A DNA stretch of 64,000 nt, taken from contig CBDDKF010000006.1 in NCBI GenBank assembly GCA_965230015.1, positions 62,001 to 126,000 of the forward strand, in the 5' to 3' direction. Of the stretch, positions 16,861-25,906 are shown piece by piece (position 1 is the stretch's first letter; each line of letters starts with the position of its first letter). The position numbers and the translations under genes are program-made. This DNA is from JABSQH01 sp965230015. GTDB lineage: Bacteria; Actinomycetota; Acidimicrobiia; Acidimicrobiales; Ilumatobacteraceae. The notes beneath the pieces were generated by a model. It was not told where the DNA came from, searched no databases, and saw only the letters and a program-made list of their open reading frames with translations.

Positions 16861-17409
16861 GTGGTGGTGGTTGAGCCGGACGATTCGGGTCGTGGCGGGG
16901 ACGCACGTCGCCAGGTCGGCGCGTGGTTCGATGCGCATGTCGACACGATCCACCGCTACATCGCCCGTCGCGCGGGTGACGATGTCGCGTTGGATGTGAC
17001 GGCGGAGACGTTCCGGGTCGCGTTGGAACAGTTCGATCGTTTCGACCGCAGCCTTGGCGATGAACGGGCTTGGTTGTACGGGATTGCGACGAACCTGCTG
17101 CGCCGTCACTGGCGCGACGAGCAGCGCCTCACCCGAACCCACCGACGGCTGGGTGAGGCGACACGAGTTCCCGGCGACCCCCTCGTCGCGGTCGACGAGC
17201 GCATTGATGCCGAACGCGATGCCGAGCGGATCCTCGACGCGATCGATCGGTTGGATCCCGACGACCGCGAATTGCTCGTCCTGGTCGCGTGGGAGCACCT
17301 ATCGAGCGCCGAGATCTCCGCAGCGCTCGACGTCCCGGCCAGCACCATCCGCGCTCGCGTCCGCCGTATTCGTTTACGACTCCGATCTGACCAGGGAGCG
17401 TCGACATGA
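16861..17409 (+). CDS. ECF-type RNA polymerase sigma factor
   Basis: A 182-residue sigma-70 family protein without regions 1 and 3. Region 2 covers about 25-90 (TAETFRVALEQFDRFDRSLG, then AWLYGIATNLLRRHWRD). Region 4 covers about 122-176, with DRELLVLVAWEHLSSAEIS and the helix-turn-helix LDVPASTIRARVRRIRLRL. The start is GTG 16861. Its stop overlaps the ATG of the next gene (ATGA), so the sigma factor and the large membrane protein are translationally coupled, the usual layout of a sigma/anti-sigma pair. Confidence 0.92.
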   Translation: MVVVEPDDSGRGGDARRQVGAWFDAHVDTIHRYIARRAGDDVALDVTAETFRVALEQFDRFDRSLGDERAWLYGIATNLLRRHWRDEQRLTRTHRRLGEATRVPGDPLVAVDERIDAERDAERILDAIDRLDPDDRELLVLVAWEHLSSAEISAALDVPASTIRARVRRIRLRLRSDQGAST

Positions 17410-19439
17410 CCGACCTCGAGACCTTCGAATCGTTGTGCCCCGACGTAGCGCCGTTGTCGCCACGCGACCGTGCGGTGATGCGCCGCGAGTTGTTCGGGAA
17501 CGAGTCACACGCCGGGCCGTCGCCTGTCGCATCAGCGGATGCTTCGCTCGAGCTGCGGGGCGATCCCACGCACCGGTTGCGCACGGAGCCTCCGCGCCGG
17601 GCACGAGGCCGGACGTGGTTGAATGCCGCAGCGGCCGCCTTGCTGGTGCTCGGCGTTGCCGCGGTGTGGGCGACGGCCAGCAACCGTGACGCAGGCGACC
17701 CGGCACCGGCACAGGAACCGCCAGCCACCAGAGGAACCGATCCCGACGCTTCCCAACCGTCGATCGACTCCGCTGGTCCTGCTGTTCCGGTTGCGCAAGC
17801 GGGCGAACGGGCACTAGTGCTCGACCCGATCCCCGACGGCTGGTCGCTCACCCATCTCAGCACCAGGCGCGGCATCACCGGGTCGTCGATGTCGACTCAG
17901 GTCTTTGCGACCGCCTCGCTGCTACCCGAAACGGCGCCGGCGTTTGTCGTCGATGTGATCGATGTCGACGCGGGACGGCCCGACATTCCCGCCGGAGCGG
18001 AGCCGGTCACCGTGCAGGGCGTTCCCGGCTCCCTCTACGAGGATTCGCCTGGGCTTGTTGTGTCGTATGAGAGCAGCGGAACATGGGTCACGATCACCGG
18101 CCACCAGGTCGACCGCGACGCCCTGCTGATGGCCGCCGAATACACCCGCCTCGAGGGCACCGACGCCGTGATCGACCCGGCCGGGCTGCCCGCCGGCGTC
18201 GCCAAGCGGGCGACCGGCGGACGGATCGAAGCCTGGTTCATCAACGACGCCGCAACAGTGGAAGCAGGACCAGAGATGCGTTGGGAGTCCGATACCGGTG
18301 AGTCGATGTGGCTGCTCAGCATGCCCGGCACCGCCCAGGGCGCCGCGCTCGGGCGCATCGGAGCGGCCTCGGTCAGCGACGTCGACGTCAACGGCAACCC
18401 TGGCTTTATCACGACCATCGCGGACGATGATCAGTATCGGTCCCTGACGTGGACCGCCGACGGTGACGTCCACCTCCTCGGCAGCCGAGGACTCGACCAC
18501 GACCGGCTCCTCGAGTACGCCTCGGCCATGCGGACGCCAACCGACACAGAGTGGGACGCGGCGGTCGCAGCCGCAACCCCAACGATGGCGACGTTGCCCG
18601 ACGACGGTGGCCTACCCGAGCCCGGCAGCGTCGTGCCCTACCGCGTCACCGTGTTCCCGATGATCGACGAGACGCTCGTGCCGGACGAGGGCCGCGGCGC
18701 CACCTACGCCTTCGCTACGTACGGCCTGGCAGGCATCGAAATCGACGGCAGCCACTGGATCGGTACGGTCGGCCCGGCCGACTGGGACGTTCCAAGCGAC
18801 CTCGTCAACGTGGCGGTGGCCAACGATGGCCTCCTCGAACCGACACTCGGCGAACCCGTCAGGGACCCGGACATCGTCGAGAGTCGTGGCGAGTCGTCCA
18901 TCGAGCTGCGGAGCACCGTCGATGGGATCGTCGTTCGGGTGATCGGCGCCGACACCGATGTGCTGTACGAGGTGATCGAAGCGATTCGGCCGATCATCGT
19001 CGACGGTCGACTCGACGGCTACGTCGCCGAAGAGTTGCCTCCCGGTCTCACCGACCTCACCGGTCCCATCGGCACCGGCTGGCCGGCGGGCGCCATCCCG
19101 ATCGTCAACGTCCATAACGCCCTCACGATGCAGGTCCGACCGGCCGCCGCCATCACGGCGATCGAAGCAGGCGCCCACACCGAGCGCGTCGACATCGCCG
19201 GGCGACCCGGCTACCTGTACACCTCACCGGACTCGCCGTACCAGATGCTGAACATCGAGATCGACGAACACACCACCCTGACACTCAACTCGGGCGACCT
19301 CAGCCGCGACCAGCTCCTCAACATCGCTGCCCAGGTCGAGCTCGTCGACCAATCCACCTGGAACGCCACCTACAACCCTCTGCCCGCTGTGATCCCCACC
19401 ATCGTGGACTACACGACCAGCACGACGCCCAACGACTGA
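17406..19439 (+). CDS. large membrane-anchored protein coupled to the ECF sigma factor (putative anti-sigma/sensor)
   Basis: A 677-residue type II-like membrane protein: ~75 cytoplasmic residues, one membrane helix (about 76-96), then ~580 extracytoplasmic residues. The cytoplasmic part lacks the H-x3-C-x2-C zinc motif of common anti-sigma factors, so that role is inferred from coupling (4-bp overlap with the sigma gene). The ectodomain contains a pattern used three times: VQGVPGSL...VDRDALL, VNGNPGFI...LDHDRLLEYA and IAGRPGYL...LSRDQLLNIA, each a beta segment ending in an acidic (D/R)(D/H)xLL helix. I do not recognise the repeat as a named domain. Confidence 0.7.
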   Translation: MTDLETFESLCPDVAPLSPRDRAVMRRELFGNESHAGPSPVASADASLELRGDPTHRLRTEPPRRARGRTWLNAAAAALLVLGVAAVWATASNRDAGDPAPAQEPPATRGTDPDASQPSIDSAGPAVPVAQAGERALVLDPIPDGWSLTHLSTRRGITGSSMSTQVFATASLLPETAPAFVVDVIDVDAGRPDIPAGAEPVTVQGVPGSLYEDSPGLVVSYESSGTWVTITGHQVDRDALLMAAEYTRLEGTDAVIDPAGLPAGVAKRATGGRIEAWFINDAATVEAGPEMRWESDTGESMWLLSMPGTAQGAALGRIGAASVSDVDVNGNPGFITTIADDDQYRSLTWTADGDVHLLGSRGLDHDRLLEYASAMRTPTDTEWDAAVAAATPTMATLPDDGGLPEPGSVVPYRVTVFPMIDETLVPDEGRGATYAFATYGLAGIEIDGSHWIGTVGPADWDVPSDLVNVAVANDGLLEPTLGEPVRDPDIVESRGESSIELRSTVDGIVVRVIGADTDVLYEVIEAIRPIIVDGRLDGYVAEELPPGLTDLTGPIGTGWPAGAIPIVNVHNALTMQVRPAAAITAIEAGAHTERVDIAGRPGYLYTSPDSPYQMLNIEIDEHTTLTLNSGDLSRDQLLNIAAQVELVDQSTWNATYNPLPAVIPTIVDYTTSTTPND

Positions 19440-19535
19440 CGCGCAACGACCCGTACCGGGTAACGGCCTGGTGTCCCGATCGTGGCGAACTGCCGGACCG
19501 GGAATGGCCGCGTTGGCCGGCCCGGTAGTACCGCG

Positions 19536-20162
19536 CTAGCGATGTCGAGGTGGTGTACGAGTGAGCGCATGCGCATCGGTGCAGATGCGAATGGCGATTT
19601 CGTCTGCGGGTGAGGTGGTGCAGATCTGCACGTAGAGGCCGTCGATCCCGATGTGGCCGGCCCACAGGTTGGTCACGCCGACGAGCCGGCGCCCTGCACA
19701 CCGGTAGGCGTCCTCGCCGACGGTCACGAGCCGCTCGTCGGGGTCGAGCACGGGTGGGTCATCGGGTGCGTCGCCACCACTTTCGGCGCGGTGACGCATC
19801 TCCAGTTGGATGGTCGAGACCTGGCGAAGGACGTCGTCGTCGAGTCCTGGGGCATCTGCCCACGTCTCGACGTGGGTGATGTGATCGTCAACGAGCCCGC
19901 GGATGCTGATGTGGACGCTGTGGCTGTCGTATCCGCCGGTCCACCTGTACTGGTCGGTGTCAGGTTCGTAGAGATCGAACGTTGCGCGTTCGGCGGCTTC
20001 GTGCCAACTGGTGTTGAACCGATCGGCATCCACCCCGGCAAGACTGTCACGCCGTCCCGTTGCTGCTGTGCCATCGAGATCCAGAACGTCACTGCTTCCC
20101 CGACGCTTGGGACCTCCCTGGCGGGCGCGGTGAACCCCTCCGGCAGAACCCAGCCGCGCCAT
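19536..20162 (-). CDS. hypothetical protein (208 aa)
   Basis: A 208-codon frame. The central part (residues ~48-200) has ordinary protein composition, with stretches such as WHEAAERATFDLYEP, HISIRGLVDDHITHVETWAD and LWAGHIGIDGLYVQICTT. The first ~45 residues are Arg/Gly-rich and a later start is possible. No signal peptide, membrane helix or family motif was recognised. It is convergent with the sigma/anti-sigma pair. Confidence 0.5.
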   Translation of the reverse strand: MARLGSAGGVHRARQGGPKRRGSSDVLDLDGTAATGRRDSLAGVDADRFNTSWHEAAERATFDLYEPDTDQYRWTGGYDSHSVHISIRGLVDDHITHVETWADAPGLDDDVLRQVSTIQLEMRHRAESGGDAPDDPPVLDPDERLVTVGEDAYRCAGRRLVGVTNLWAGHIGIDGLYVQICTTSPADEIAIRICTDAHALTRTPPRHR

Positions 20163-20294
20163 GGAACCCGCGCTGATACCGCTCGCGCAGACCGAGCGCG
20201 CGGTGCCGAGTTCTGAGTGGGGCGACGATCGAGTTCAGATGAGCGACGTCCGTGAGCCGGGCTGTTGGTCTGCAGGTGTCGATGGACGACGGCT

Positions 20295-20957
20295 TCATTC
20301 GTGGTTGATCACGTCGACGAGTTCGATCAGGTTCCTGATTCGATGTTGTGCTTGGGAGAAGTCGCTGCCTTGGGTGAAATCGTTGTGAACGATGGCGCAG
20401 TCGATCCCGGCGGCGACGGCGGAGCTCAGCCCTCTGGCGGAGTCCTCAACGACGAGCGCCTGGGCTTTGGGCGCCTGGTAGCGATCCAACGCAGTGAGGT
20501 ACGGCTCGGGATGTGGCTTGGCGTGCTGGTAGTCCTCACGCACGAGGACGAAGTCCATGAACTGGGTGATGCTGCGTCCGGCATGAATGATCTCGAAGTC
20601 GGCGCGTTTGGCCGTCGTCACGATGGCCATGTGCGCGCGTGTGGAGAGTTCCTCGAGCGCATCGAGTACGCCCGGGATCTCAATGGGTTCTGTAACGAGG
20701 TACTCGCGGTACCACTGATCGCGTAGTGCTCTCAGCTGATCGATTGTCGACGCAGAAACGCCAGCCGTCTTGGCGCGTGCCCAGGTTCCGTTGCCGGCGT
20801 TCATGTCGTGCAGGTACTCGGCTTTTGGCAGGTCGAGGCCGATGGTTGCCAGGGCGCGTTGGCCGGCCCGGTAGTACCAATGCTCGGTGTCAACGAGGAC
20901 CCCGTCGTGATCGAACAGCAGGTATCTCTTCAACGCAATCGTTGACAAGGTACGCAC
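20295..20957 (-). CDS. HAD-superfamily hydrolase, beta-phosphoglucomutase/Gph-like
   Basis: A 220-residue HAD with a helical C1 cap. Motif I is LLFDHDGVLVDTEHW, motif II the Thr in IVTTAKR, motif III the Lys in HAKPHPEPYLTA and motif IV VVEDSARGLSSAVAAG. The frame is open further upstream but that part is unlike the family. GTG 20957 (MRTLSTIALKRYLLF) or TTG 20933 are the likely starts; no ATG fits. Substrate unknown; phosphosugars or phosphoglycolate are usual. Confidence 0.8.
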   Translation of the reverse strand: MRTLSTIALKRYLLFDHDGVLVDTEHWYYRAGQRALATIGLDLPKAEYLHDMNAGNGTWARAKTAGVSASTIDQLRALRDQWYREYLVTEPIEIPGVLDALEELSTRAHMAIVTTAKRADFEIIHAGRSITQFMDFVLVREDYQHAKPHPEPYLTALDRYQAPKAQALVVEDSARGLSSAVAAGIDCAIVHNDFTQGSDFSQAQHRIRNLIELVDVINHE

Positions 20958-21088
20958 ATCGGGGACGGTACGCGGTCGCCGGTAGAGACTGGGATTCGGC
21001 CCTCGAGTGGGATCCACGGAGTCGCGGCCACGCGTCGAAGAGAAATCGCTGGTCGACTGGAATTCGTCTTGTGCGAGGGTGCCAACCA

Positions 21089-21401
21089 ATGGGGATCGAG
21101 ATTCGCAGAGCGATCGAGCGCGACGCTGTGGGAGTTGCTGCGCTGAACAGCGCCCGATCATCCGTTAGTTCACCAGGCTGCAACGGTCGAGCTCGATCAA
21201 CTCGTCGTCACCGCTGAGCATCGCCGCACAGGAGTCGGGACATCGCTCTGTCTGGCGGTGCTCGACTGGGCCCGACAGCAACGCGTCGACCGCGTCGAGC
21301 TCAGCACATGGCACTTCAACAATGCTGCCTACACACTGTTCGAACGACCCGGGTTCGCACCGACCCAACGACGAATGTCGCTGGCAGTTGTCGATGAGTA
21401 G
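21089..21401 (+). pseudogene. decayed GNAT-family acetyltransferase
   Basis: From ATG 21089 the frame reads MGIEIRRAIERDAVGVAALN, a normal GNAT beginning, then loses similarity near 21160. In another frame from about 21186 to the TAG at 21399, the product resumes with VELDQLVVTAEHRRTGVGTS, ARQQRVDRVELSTWHFN and NAAYTLFERPGFAPTQRRMS, which is motif A and the GNAT C-terminus. The join needs a frame change, and the stretch between is too short by several dozen residues, so an internal deletion plus frameshift is the likeliest history. Confidence 0.7.
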
Positions 21402-21449
21402 CCGGCAGCCTTCCGGTCGGCACGTTGCTGGCCGACAACTAACGTCGCA

Positions 21450-21998
21450 ATGGTGCCCGTGAGGTTGCCGATCCCGTCGGATCCAGACCCGCGCAAGGTG
21501 CTCGACCGACAGGTCGCAGTCATGTCCGAGCTGGCCGAGGAGGTACTCGACGGCGTCACCCTCGAAGAGTGCCTGTGGCGTTCAAGCGACCGCAGCTGGA
21601 CCGTGCACGAACGAGATGACGGTTGGTTTGGCGAGCTCGACGAAGAGCCGCCAGACCTGCCCACGCCATCGCTGGGCTGGACGATGTGGCATCCGATCTG
21701 GTGGTTGTCGGTCCTGCTCGCCCATGCCAACGAAAGCGAGGCGCCTGCCGCAGACACGGTGAAGTGGCCGGGCCCCTCAGAGTCGTTGCCGTTGATCCGA
21801 AGTCACTGGTCGCAGTGGACAACCTTCGTCGATGGCCTCGACGACGAACAACTGTCGTCCGGAACGCTGACACGTTTCCCATACGACGACGACCGTCCAT
21901 TCGTCTACATCATCGGGTGGGCATCGATGGAGCTCACCAAGAACCTGTCTGAGATGTGTGTCATTCGACGACTGGTACACGAACTCCGCCCCACCTAG
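21450..21998 (+). CDS. DinB-superfamily protein
   Basis: A 182-residue helical protein resembling the DinB / DUF664 metal-dependent family: RKVLDRQVAVMSELAEEVLDG at the N-terminus, WTMWHPIWWLSVLLAHANE in the middle, and a late NLSEMCVIRRLV helix. Histidines in WHPIWW and LLAH are candidate metal ligands. In actinobacteria many family members are mycothiol-dependent transferases, but that is not shown here. ATG 21450. It follows the decayed GNAT gene. Confidence 0.65.
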   Translation: MVPVRLPIPSDPDPRKVLDRQVAVMSELAEEVLDGVTLEECLWRSSDRSWTVHERDDGWFGELDEEPPDLPTPSLGWTMWHPIWWLSVLLAHANESEAPAADTVKWPGPSESLPLIRSHWSQWTTFVDGLDDEQLSSGTLTRFPYDDDRPFVYIIGWASMELTKNLSEMCVIRRLVHELRPT

Positions 21999-22073
21999 GC
22001 CTGCGACCTCCCACCCAGGGCGGTCGAAACCGATCACGGTCGTCGCCAATGGGGCCGGCCGGCTCGGTGACGG

Positions 22074-22517
22074 TCAGCTGGGGAGGCTGTCGGCTGTGTC
22101 GTGGATGGCGCGCGAGGCGAGTTGGAGTGCTGTGACGGCGGCGCGCTGCGCTGAGCGGTCGAGGTCGCGGAGTCGATGTTCGACGGCTTGCCCGCATGGG
22201 CGGTAGACACGGGCGAAGGCTTGATAGGTGGCGGGTGTGAGTGCGACTTCGCTGCGGCGGCGGTCGCTTGGGTCGGGTTGTCGCTCGACGTAGCCGGCCG
22301 TTTCAAGTCGATCGACGAGTGTCGTCACGGTGCCCGAAGTGAGCCCGAGGCGCGCTGCGAGGTCGCCGTGGCTGAGGGGTCCGTGTTCGAGTGCGTTGAG
22401 GGCGTGGAGGTCGGAGCGGTTGATGTCGAGGGCTCGGCTGGCAGCGCGTTCGAAGGCGTCCATGGCGGCGCCGAGTGCTCGAATCTCGACGAAAAGGTCG
22501 CTGGCGTTGCTTTCCAT
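22074..22517 (-). CDS. MarR-family transcriptional regulator
   Basis: A 147-residue winged-helix protein: dimer helices at both ends, recognition region LSHGDLAARLGLTSGTVTTL and wing VDRLETAGYVERQPDPSDRR, the strongest MarR signature. ATG 22517 with GGGAG upstream is preferred to GTG 22523. It is divergent from the SRPBCC-uvrA2 pair with an 80-bp intergenic region containing a direct repeat, so it probably controls both itself and that pair, with a small-molecule inducer. Confidence 0.9.
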   Translation of the reverse strand: MESNASDLFVEIRALGAAMDAFERAASRALDINRSDLHALNALEHGPLSHGDLAARLGLTSGTVTTLVDRLETAGYVERQPDPSDRRRSEVALTPATYQAFARVYRPCGQAVEHRLRDLDRSAQRAAVTALQLASRAIHDTADSLPS

Positions 22518-22534
22518 CCCCACTCCCGTTTATC

Positions 22535-22562
22535 TTGATGTTCGAATCATTTGATGTCCAAA
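22535..22562. promoter_or_regulatory. candidate MarR operator (direct repeat)
   Basis: TTGATGTTCGAA (22535-22546) and TTGATGTCCAAA (22551-22562) are 16 bp apart in the 80-bp region between the divergent marR and SRPBCC genes. A partial TTCGAA symmetry lies inside the first copy. The local A+T content is much higher than in the surroundings, as expected for overlapping promoters. Confidence 0.45.
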
Positions 22563-22597
22563 GCATATCCGATGTGTAGGGAGAGGTTGGCAGAACG

Positions 22598-23080
22598 ATG
22601 ATGAAGTGGACCGAAACGATCGAGATCGATGCCCCGGCGGAGCGGGTGTTCGAGGCGCAACTCAATCAGCAGCACGTGATGGGCTGGTCGGCGTGGCCTG
22701 AGGCGACCGGCTTCGTGTGCGGCGTGGAGGGCGACGGCCGGTCTGCAGGTTCGGAGATCGTGTTCCGGAACAACAAGGGTGTCGTGCAGGGCCGGCAGCG
22801 CATCGTCGACGTCGACGGGTTGCGGGTGACGAACCGGTTGGAGAACAAGGGCCCGCTCGGCACGACCATCACACCTCGGGTCGACTTCGTGGCCACGCCG
22901 CTCGGCGACGATCGGACGATGGCAGCGCTCGACTTCGAGGCCGAGGTGCCGTTGCCGTTCGGGCTGCGGCACCTGGTGCAGGCGGTGATGTCGCGCTGGG
23001 CGCGCAAGCTGCACGTGAAGGACCTCGAGCAACTCAAGACCTACGTCGAGTCCGGCCGCGTCGACGCGCCAGGCGTCTGA
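22598..23080 (+). CDS. SRPBCC (START/Bet v 1-like) ligand-binding protein
   Basis: A 160-residue protein starting MMKWTETIEIDAPAERVFEAQ, the standard opening of the polyketide cyclase/SRPBCC fold, with a central GSEIVFRNNKGVVQGRQRIV and a C-terminal amphipathic helix (RKLHVKDLEQLKTYVES). The fold binds hydrophobic small molecules. Its TGA overlaps the uvrA2 ATG (TGATG), showing translational coupling. With the divergent MarR this suggests a response to a lipophilic or DNA-reactive compound; that is inference. Confidence 0.85.
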   Translation: MMKWTETIEIDAPAERVFEAQLNQQHVMGWSAWPEATGFVCGVEGDGRSAGSEIVFRNNKGVVQGRQRIVDVDGLRVTNRLENKGPLGTTITPRVDFVATPLGDDRTMAALDFEAEVPLPFGLRHLVQAVMSRWARKLHVKDLEQLKTYVESGRVDAPGV

Positions 23081-25365
23081 TGGCAGCCAAGACCGTCCCG
23101 GCGATCGAGGTTCGAGGCGCTCGGCAAAACAACCTGCGCGGCGTCGATGTAGATGTCCCGAAGCACAAGTTGGTGGTGTTCACGGGTGTGTCGGGGTCGG
23201 GGAAGTCGTCACTGGTGTTCGACACGGTTGCGGCGGAGTCGCAGCGGTTGATCAACGAGACCTACAACGCGTTCTTGCAGTCGTTGATGCCAGCCCTCCC
23301 ACGCCCCGACGTCGATTCACTGTCGAACCTGTCGGCCGCGATCGTGGTCGACCAGGAACCGATGGCCGCCAACCTGCGCTCCACGGTCGGCACCGCAACC
23401 GACACGTGGACGATGCTGCGCATCTTGTTCGCCCGCATCGGCCAGCCAGCCGTGGCCGGGCCGAGTGAGTTGTCGTTCAACGATCCCGCCGGCATGTGCC
23501 CCACCTGTGAGGGCGTCGGTCGGGTGTCGACGATCGACCTCGACCATGTGCTGGATCAGAGCTTGTCGTTGAACGACGGGGCGTTGGTGTTCCCGAACTT
23601 CGCAGTCGACTCGCTGTTCTGGAAGGTGTACGCCGGGTCCGGGTTCTTCGATAACGACAAGCCGCTCTCGAAATGGTCGAAGATCGACCTCGAGCAGCTG
23701 TTGCGCGGTGAGGGCCCGAAGGTGAAGACGGGCAGCTACAACCTGGCCTACGAAGGCGTGCTGGACAAGATCCAGCGCCTCTATCTGGACAAGGACATCG
23801 AATCCCTCAAACCGCATGTGCGCCGTGCCGTCGAGGCCGCTGCGACGTTCGGCGTGTGTCCCGACTGTCACGGGTCGCGCCTCGGCCCGGCCGGGCGGGC
23901 GTGCGCGATCGACGGCACCACGATCGCTGAGTGCGCCACGATGCAGATCGACCAGCTCGCCGGGTGGGTCGCGTCGCTCGATCTCCCAGAGGTCGCGCCA
24001 CTGGTCAGGCCGTTGTCGTCAATGTTGAACAACCTGGTCGAGATCGGCCTCGGCTATCTCAGCCTCGATCGCCAAGCCGGGACGCTGTCGGGCGGCGAGG
24101 CGCAACGAGTGAAGATGGTCCGCCATCTCGACTCGGCCTTGGTCGACCTCACGTATGTGTTCGACGAACCCACCACCGGCCTCCACGCCCATGACACGGC
24201 GCGGATGATCGGGCTGCTCGAGCGGCTCCGCGACAAGGGCAACACCGTCCTCGTCGTCGAGCACGACCCCGACGTGATCGCAGCCGCCGATCACGTGATC
24301 GACCTCGGCCCTGGCTCCGGCACCACAGGTGGCGAGGTGTGCTTCGAGGGCACCGTCGCCCGCCTGAAGAAGTCGAAGACACCGACCGGTCGTCACCTCG
24401 ATGAGCGTCAGCGGATCAAGTCCAACCCCCGCCCCTCCACCGGGACGATTGCGATCGAGCACGTGACGGCGAACAACTTCGACGACGTGTCGGTCACCAT
24501 CCCCCTCGGTGTGCTCGTCGCGGTCACCGGTGTGGCCGGATCCGGCAAGAGCACCCTCATCGACGCACTCCCGGCACGCGACGACGTCGTGTTCGTCGAT
24601 CAGTCACCGATCAAGGGATCCCAGCGCTCCACACCGGCCACCTACACCGGGGTGTTCGACGACATCCGCGCCCTGTTCGCAAAGGCCAACGACGTCAAGC
24701 CGGGCATGTTCAGCTTCAACTCCGACGGCGCGTGCGCGATCTGCAACGGACTGGGGGTCGTCTACACCGACCTCGCCCACCTCGGCTCCATCGCATCGCG
24801 GTGCGACACCTGCAACGGCCGCCGGTACGACGACGACGTGCTCGAACTCACCTTCCACGACGCGACGATCGCCGACGTGCTGGAGATGTCCATCGTCGAC
24901 GCCGCCGACTTCTTCCACGGCGAGGACAAGATCTGCCCGATGCTCAACTCCCTCGTCGACGTCGGCATCGGATACGTCGCACTCGGCCAAGCCCTCTCCA
25001 CCCTCTCGGGCGGAGAGCGGCAACGCTTACGGTTGGCGATCGAACTCGCCGGCGACGCCGACATCTACGTCCTCGACGAACCCACCAGCGGCCTTCACCT
25101 CGCCGACACCGCACACCTCATCGGACTGCTCGATCGCATCGTCGACGACGGCGCCAGCGTGATCGTCGTCGAACACGACCTCGACGTGATCGCCCGCGCC
25201 GACCACATCATCGACCTCGGACCCGGCGCCGGACACGACGGCGGAACCGTCGTCTACCAAGGCCCGCCCGTCGACATCGCCACCGCAACCCACTCCCTCA
25301 CCGGCCACCACCTCCTCGCCGCACAAGGGTCGCCATCGACCAACAAGATCGACACTCGTGGCTGA
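23080..25365 (+). CDS. UvrA-like ABC ATPase (UvrA2 / DrrC class)
   Basis: A 761-residue double ABC-ATPase, shorter than housekeeping UvrA (about 940-970), as in UvrA2 proteins that lack the UvrB-binding domain. First half: Walker A GVSGSGKSS, zinc-finger pairs CPTCEG and CPDCHG, signature LSGGEAQRVKM. Second half: Walker A GVAGSGKST, zinc-finger pairs CAICNG and CDTCNG, signature LSGGERQRLRLA, Walker B VLDEPTSGLH. UvrA2-class proteins bind DNA and are often linked to resistance to DNA-intercalating drugs (DrrC). ATG 23080 overlaps the preceding stop. The longer open frame upstream of it is the antisense-like reading of the SRPBCC gene. Confidence 0.92.
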   Translation: MAAKTVPAIEVRGARQNNLRGVDVDVPKHKLVVFTGVSGSGKSSLVFDTVAAESQRLINETYNAFLQSLMPALPRPDVDSLSNLSAAIVVDQEPMAANLRSTVGTATDTWTMLRILFARIGQPAVAGPSELSFNDPAGMCPTCEGVGRVSTIDLDHVLDQSLSLNDGALVFPNFAVDSLFWKVYAGSGFFDNDKPLSKWSKIDLEQLLRGEGPKVKTGSYNLAYEGVLDKIQRLYLDKDIESLKPHVRRAVEAAATFGVCPDCHGSRLGPAGRACAIDGTTIAECATMQIDQLAGWVASLDLPEVAPLVRPLSSMLNNLVEIGLGYLSLDRQAGTLSGGEAQRVKMVRHLDSALVDLTYVFDEPTTGLHAHDTARMIGLLERLRDKGNTVLVVEHDPDVIAAADHVIDLGPGSGTTGGEVCFEGTVARLKKSKTPTGRHLDERQRIKSNPRPSTGTIAIEHVTANNFDDVSVTIPLGVLVAVTGVAGSGKSTLIDALPARDDVVFVDQSPIKGSQRSTPATYTGVFDDIRALFAKANDVKPGMFSFNSDGACAICNGLGVVYTDLAHLGSIASRCDTCNGRRYDDDVLELTFHDATIADVLEMSIVDAADFFHGEDKICPMLNSLVDVGIGYVALGQALSTLSGGERQRLRLAIELAGDADIYVLDEPTSGLHLADTAHLIGLLDRIVDDGASVIVVEHDLDVIARADHIIDLGPGAGHDGGTVVYQGPPVDIATATHSLTGHHLLAAQGSPSTNKIDTRG

Positions 25366-25497
25366 CATCGAGCGAGACGAACACGCCGGACCCGTCCCCG
25401 ACAACGTCTGACCCCCCTCGGCCACCGGACCCAGATCGAGATCAGCGAGCATCATGCGGGTGTAAGGGACGGTGGCGTGCGACGTCAGGAATGGTGA

Positions 25498-25517
25498 CGG
25501 GATGCGGGGGCATCCCG
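25498..25517 (+). promoter_or_regulatory. leader hairpin before the small secreted protein gene
   Basis: CGGGATGC and GCATCCCG pair perfectly around GGGG, ending 18 bp before ATG 25536. It may be a leader hairpin of that gene or a terminator for uvrA2; no T-run follows on the plus strand. Confidence 0.35.
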
Positions 25518-25535
25518 AGATACGGAGCCGTTCTC

Positions 25536-25844
25536 ATGTCCACACACCGCACTCGCAACACGGTCACCCGCTCGGCACTCACCGCCGCAGTTGCCGGCAT
25601 CGCGATCTTCGGCACACTCGACACCGCTGAGGCGGCAAGCCCCAGCACCGCCGAGCCCGAACCGGTGCTCACCGAGTCGACCACAACCCCACCCTTGGAT
25701 GTCGCAGATATTGAGTACGAATACGTATGCAACGGGTGCTCGATTACCACGGCGTCGCAACCGGCCTCCGAACAGCCTGCTCACTCACCACGCAGGGTCG
25801 GCTCGGTCGCAACGTGGTCACAGCGAGTCGAAACGATGCGGTGA
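25536..25844 (+). CDS. small secreted protein (102 aa)
   Basis: A 102-residue product with a signal peptide (about 1-32, SALTAAVAGIAIFGTLDTAEA) and a low-complexity Ser/Thr/Pro/Glu-rich mature part with two close cysteines (CNGC). GGAG lies upstream of ATG 25536. The Arg-rich end (RRVGSVATWSQRVETMR) is less convincing and may mean the true protein is shorter or decayed. Function unknown. Confidence 0.5.
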   Translation: MSTHRTRNTVTRSALTAAVAGIAIFGTLDTAEAASPSTAEPEPVLTESTTTPPLDVADIEYEYVCNGCSITTASQPASEQPAHSPRRVGSVATWSQRVETMR

Positions 25845-25906
25845 AAGCATCCCGGCTGAGCTTGGAGCCGGGCCGGGCCACCGAATGTCCGGCGTCGATC
25901 TGTTGC

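Noticed and set aside
22535..22562. tRNA T-arm-like sequence GTTCGAATC
   Set aside because: The flanking bases do not form the T stem, and no acceptor, D or anticodon stems are present; it is better explained as part of the marR operator region.
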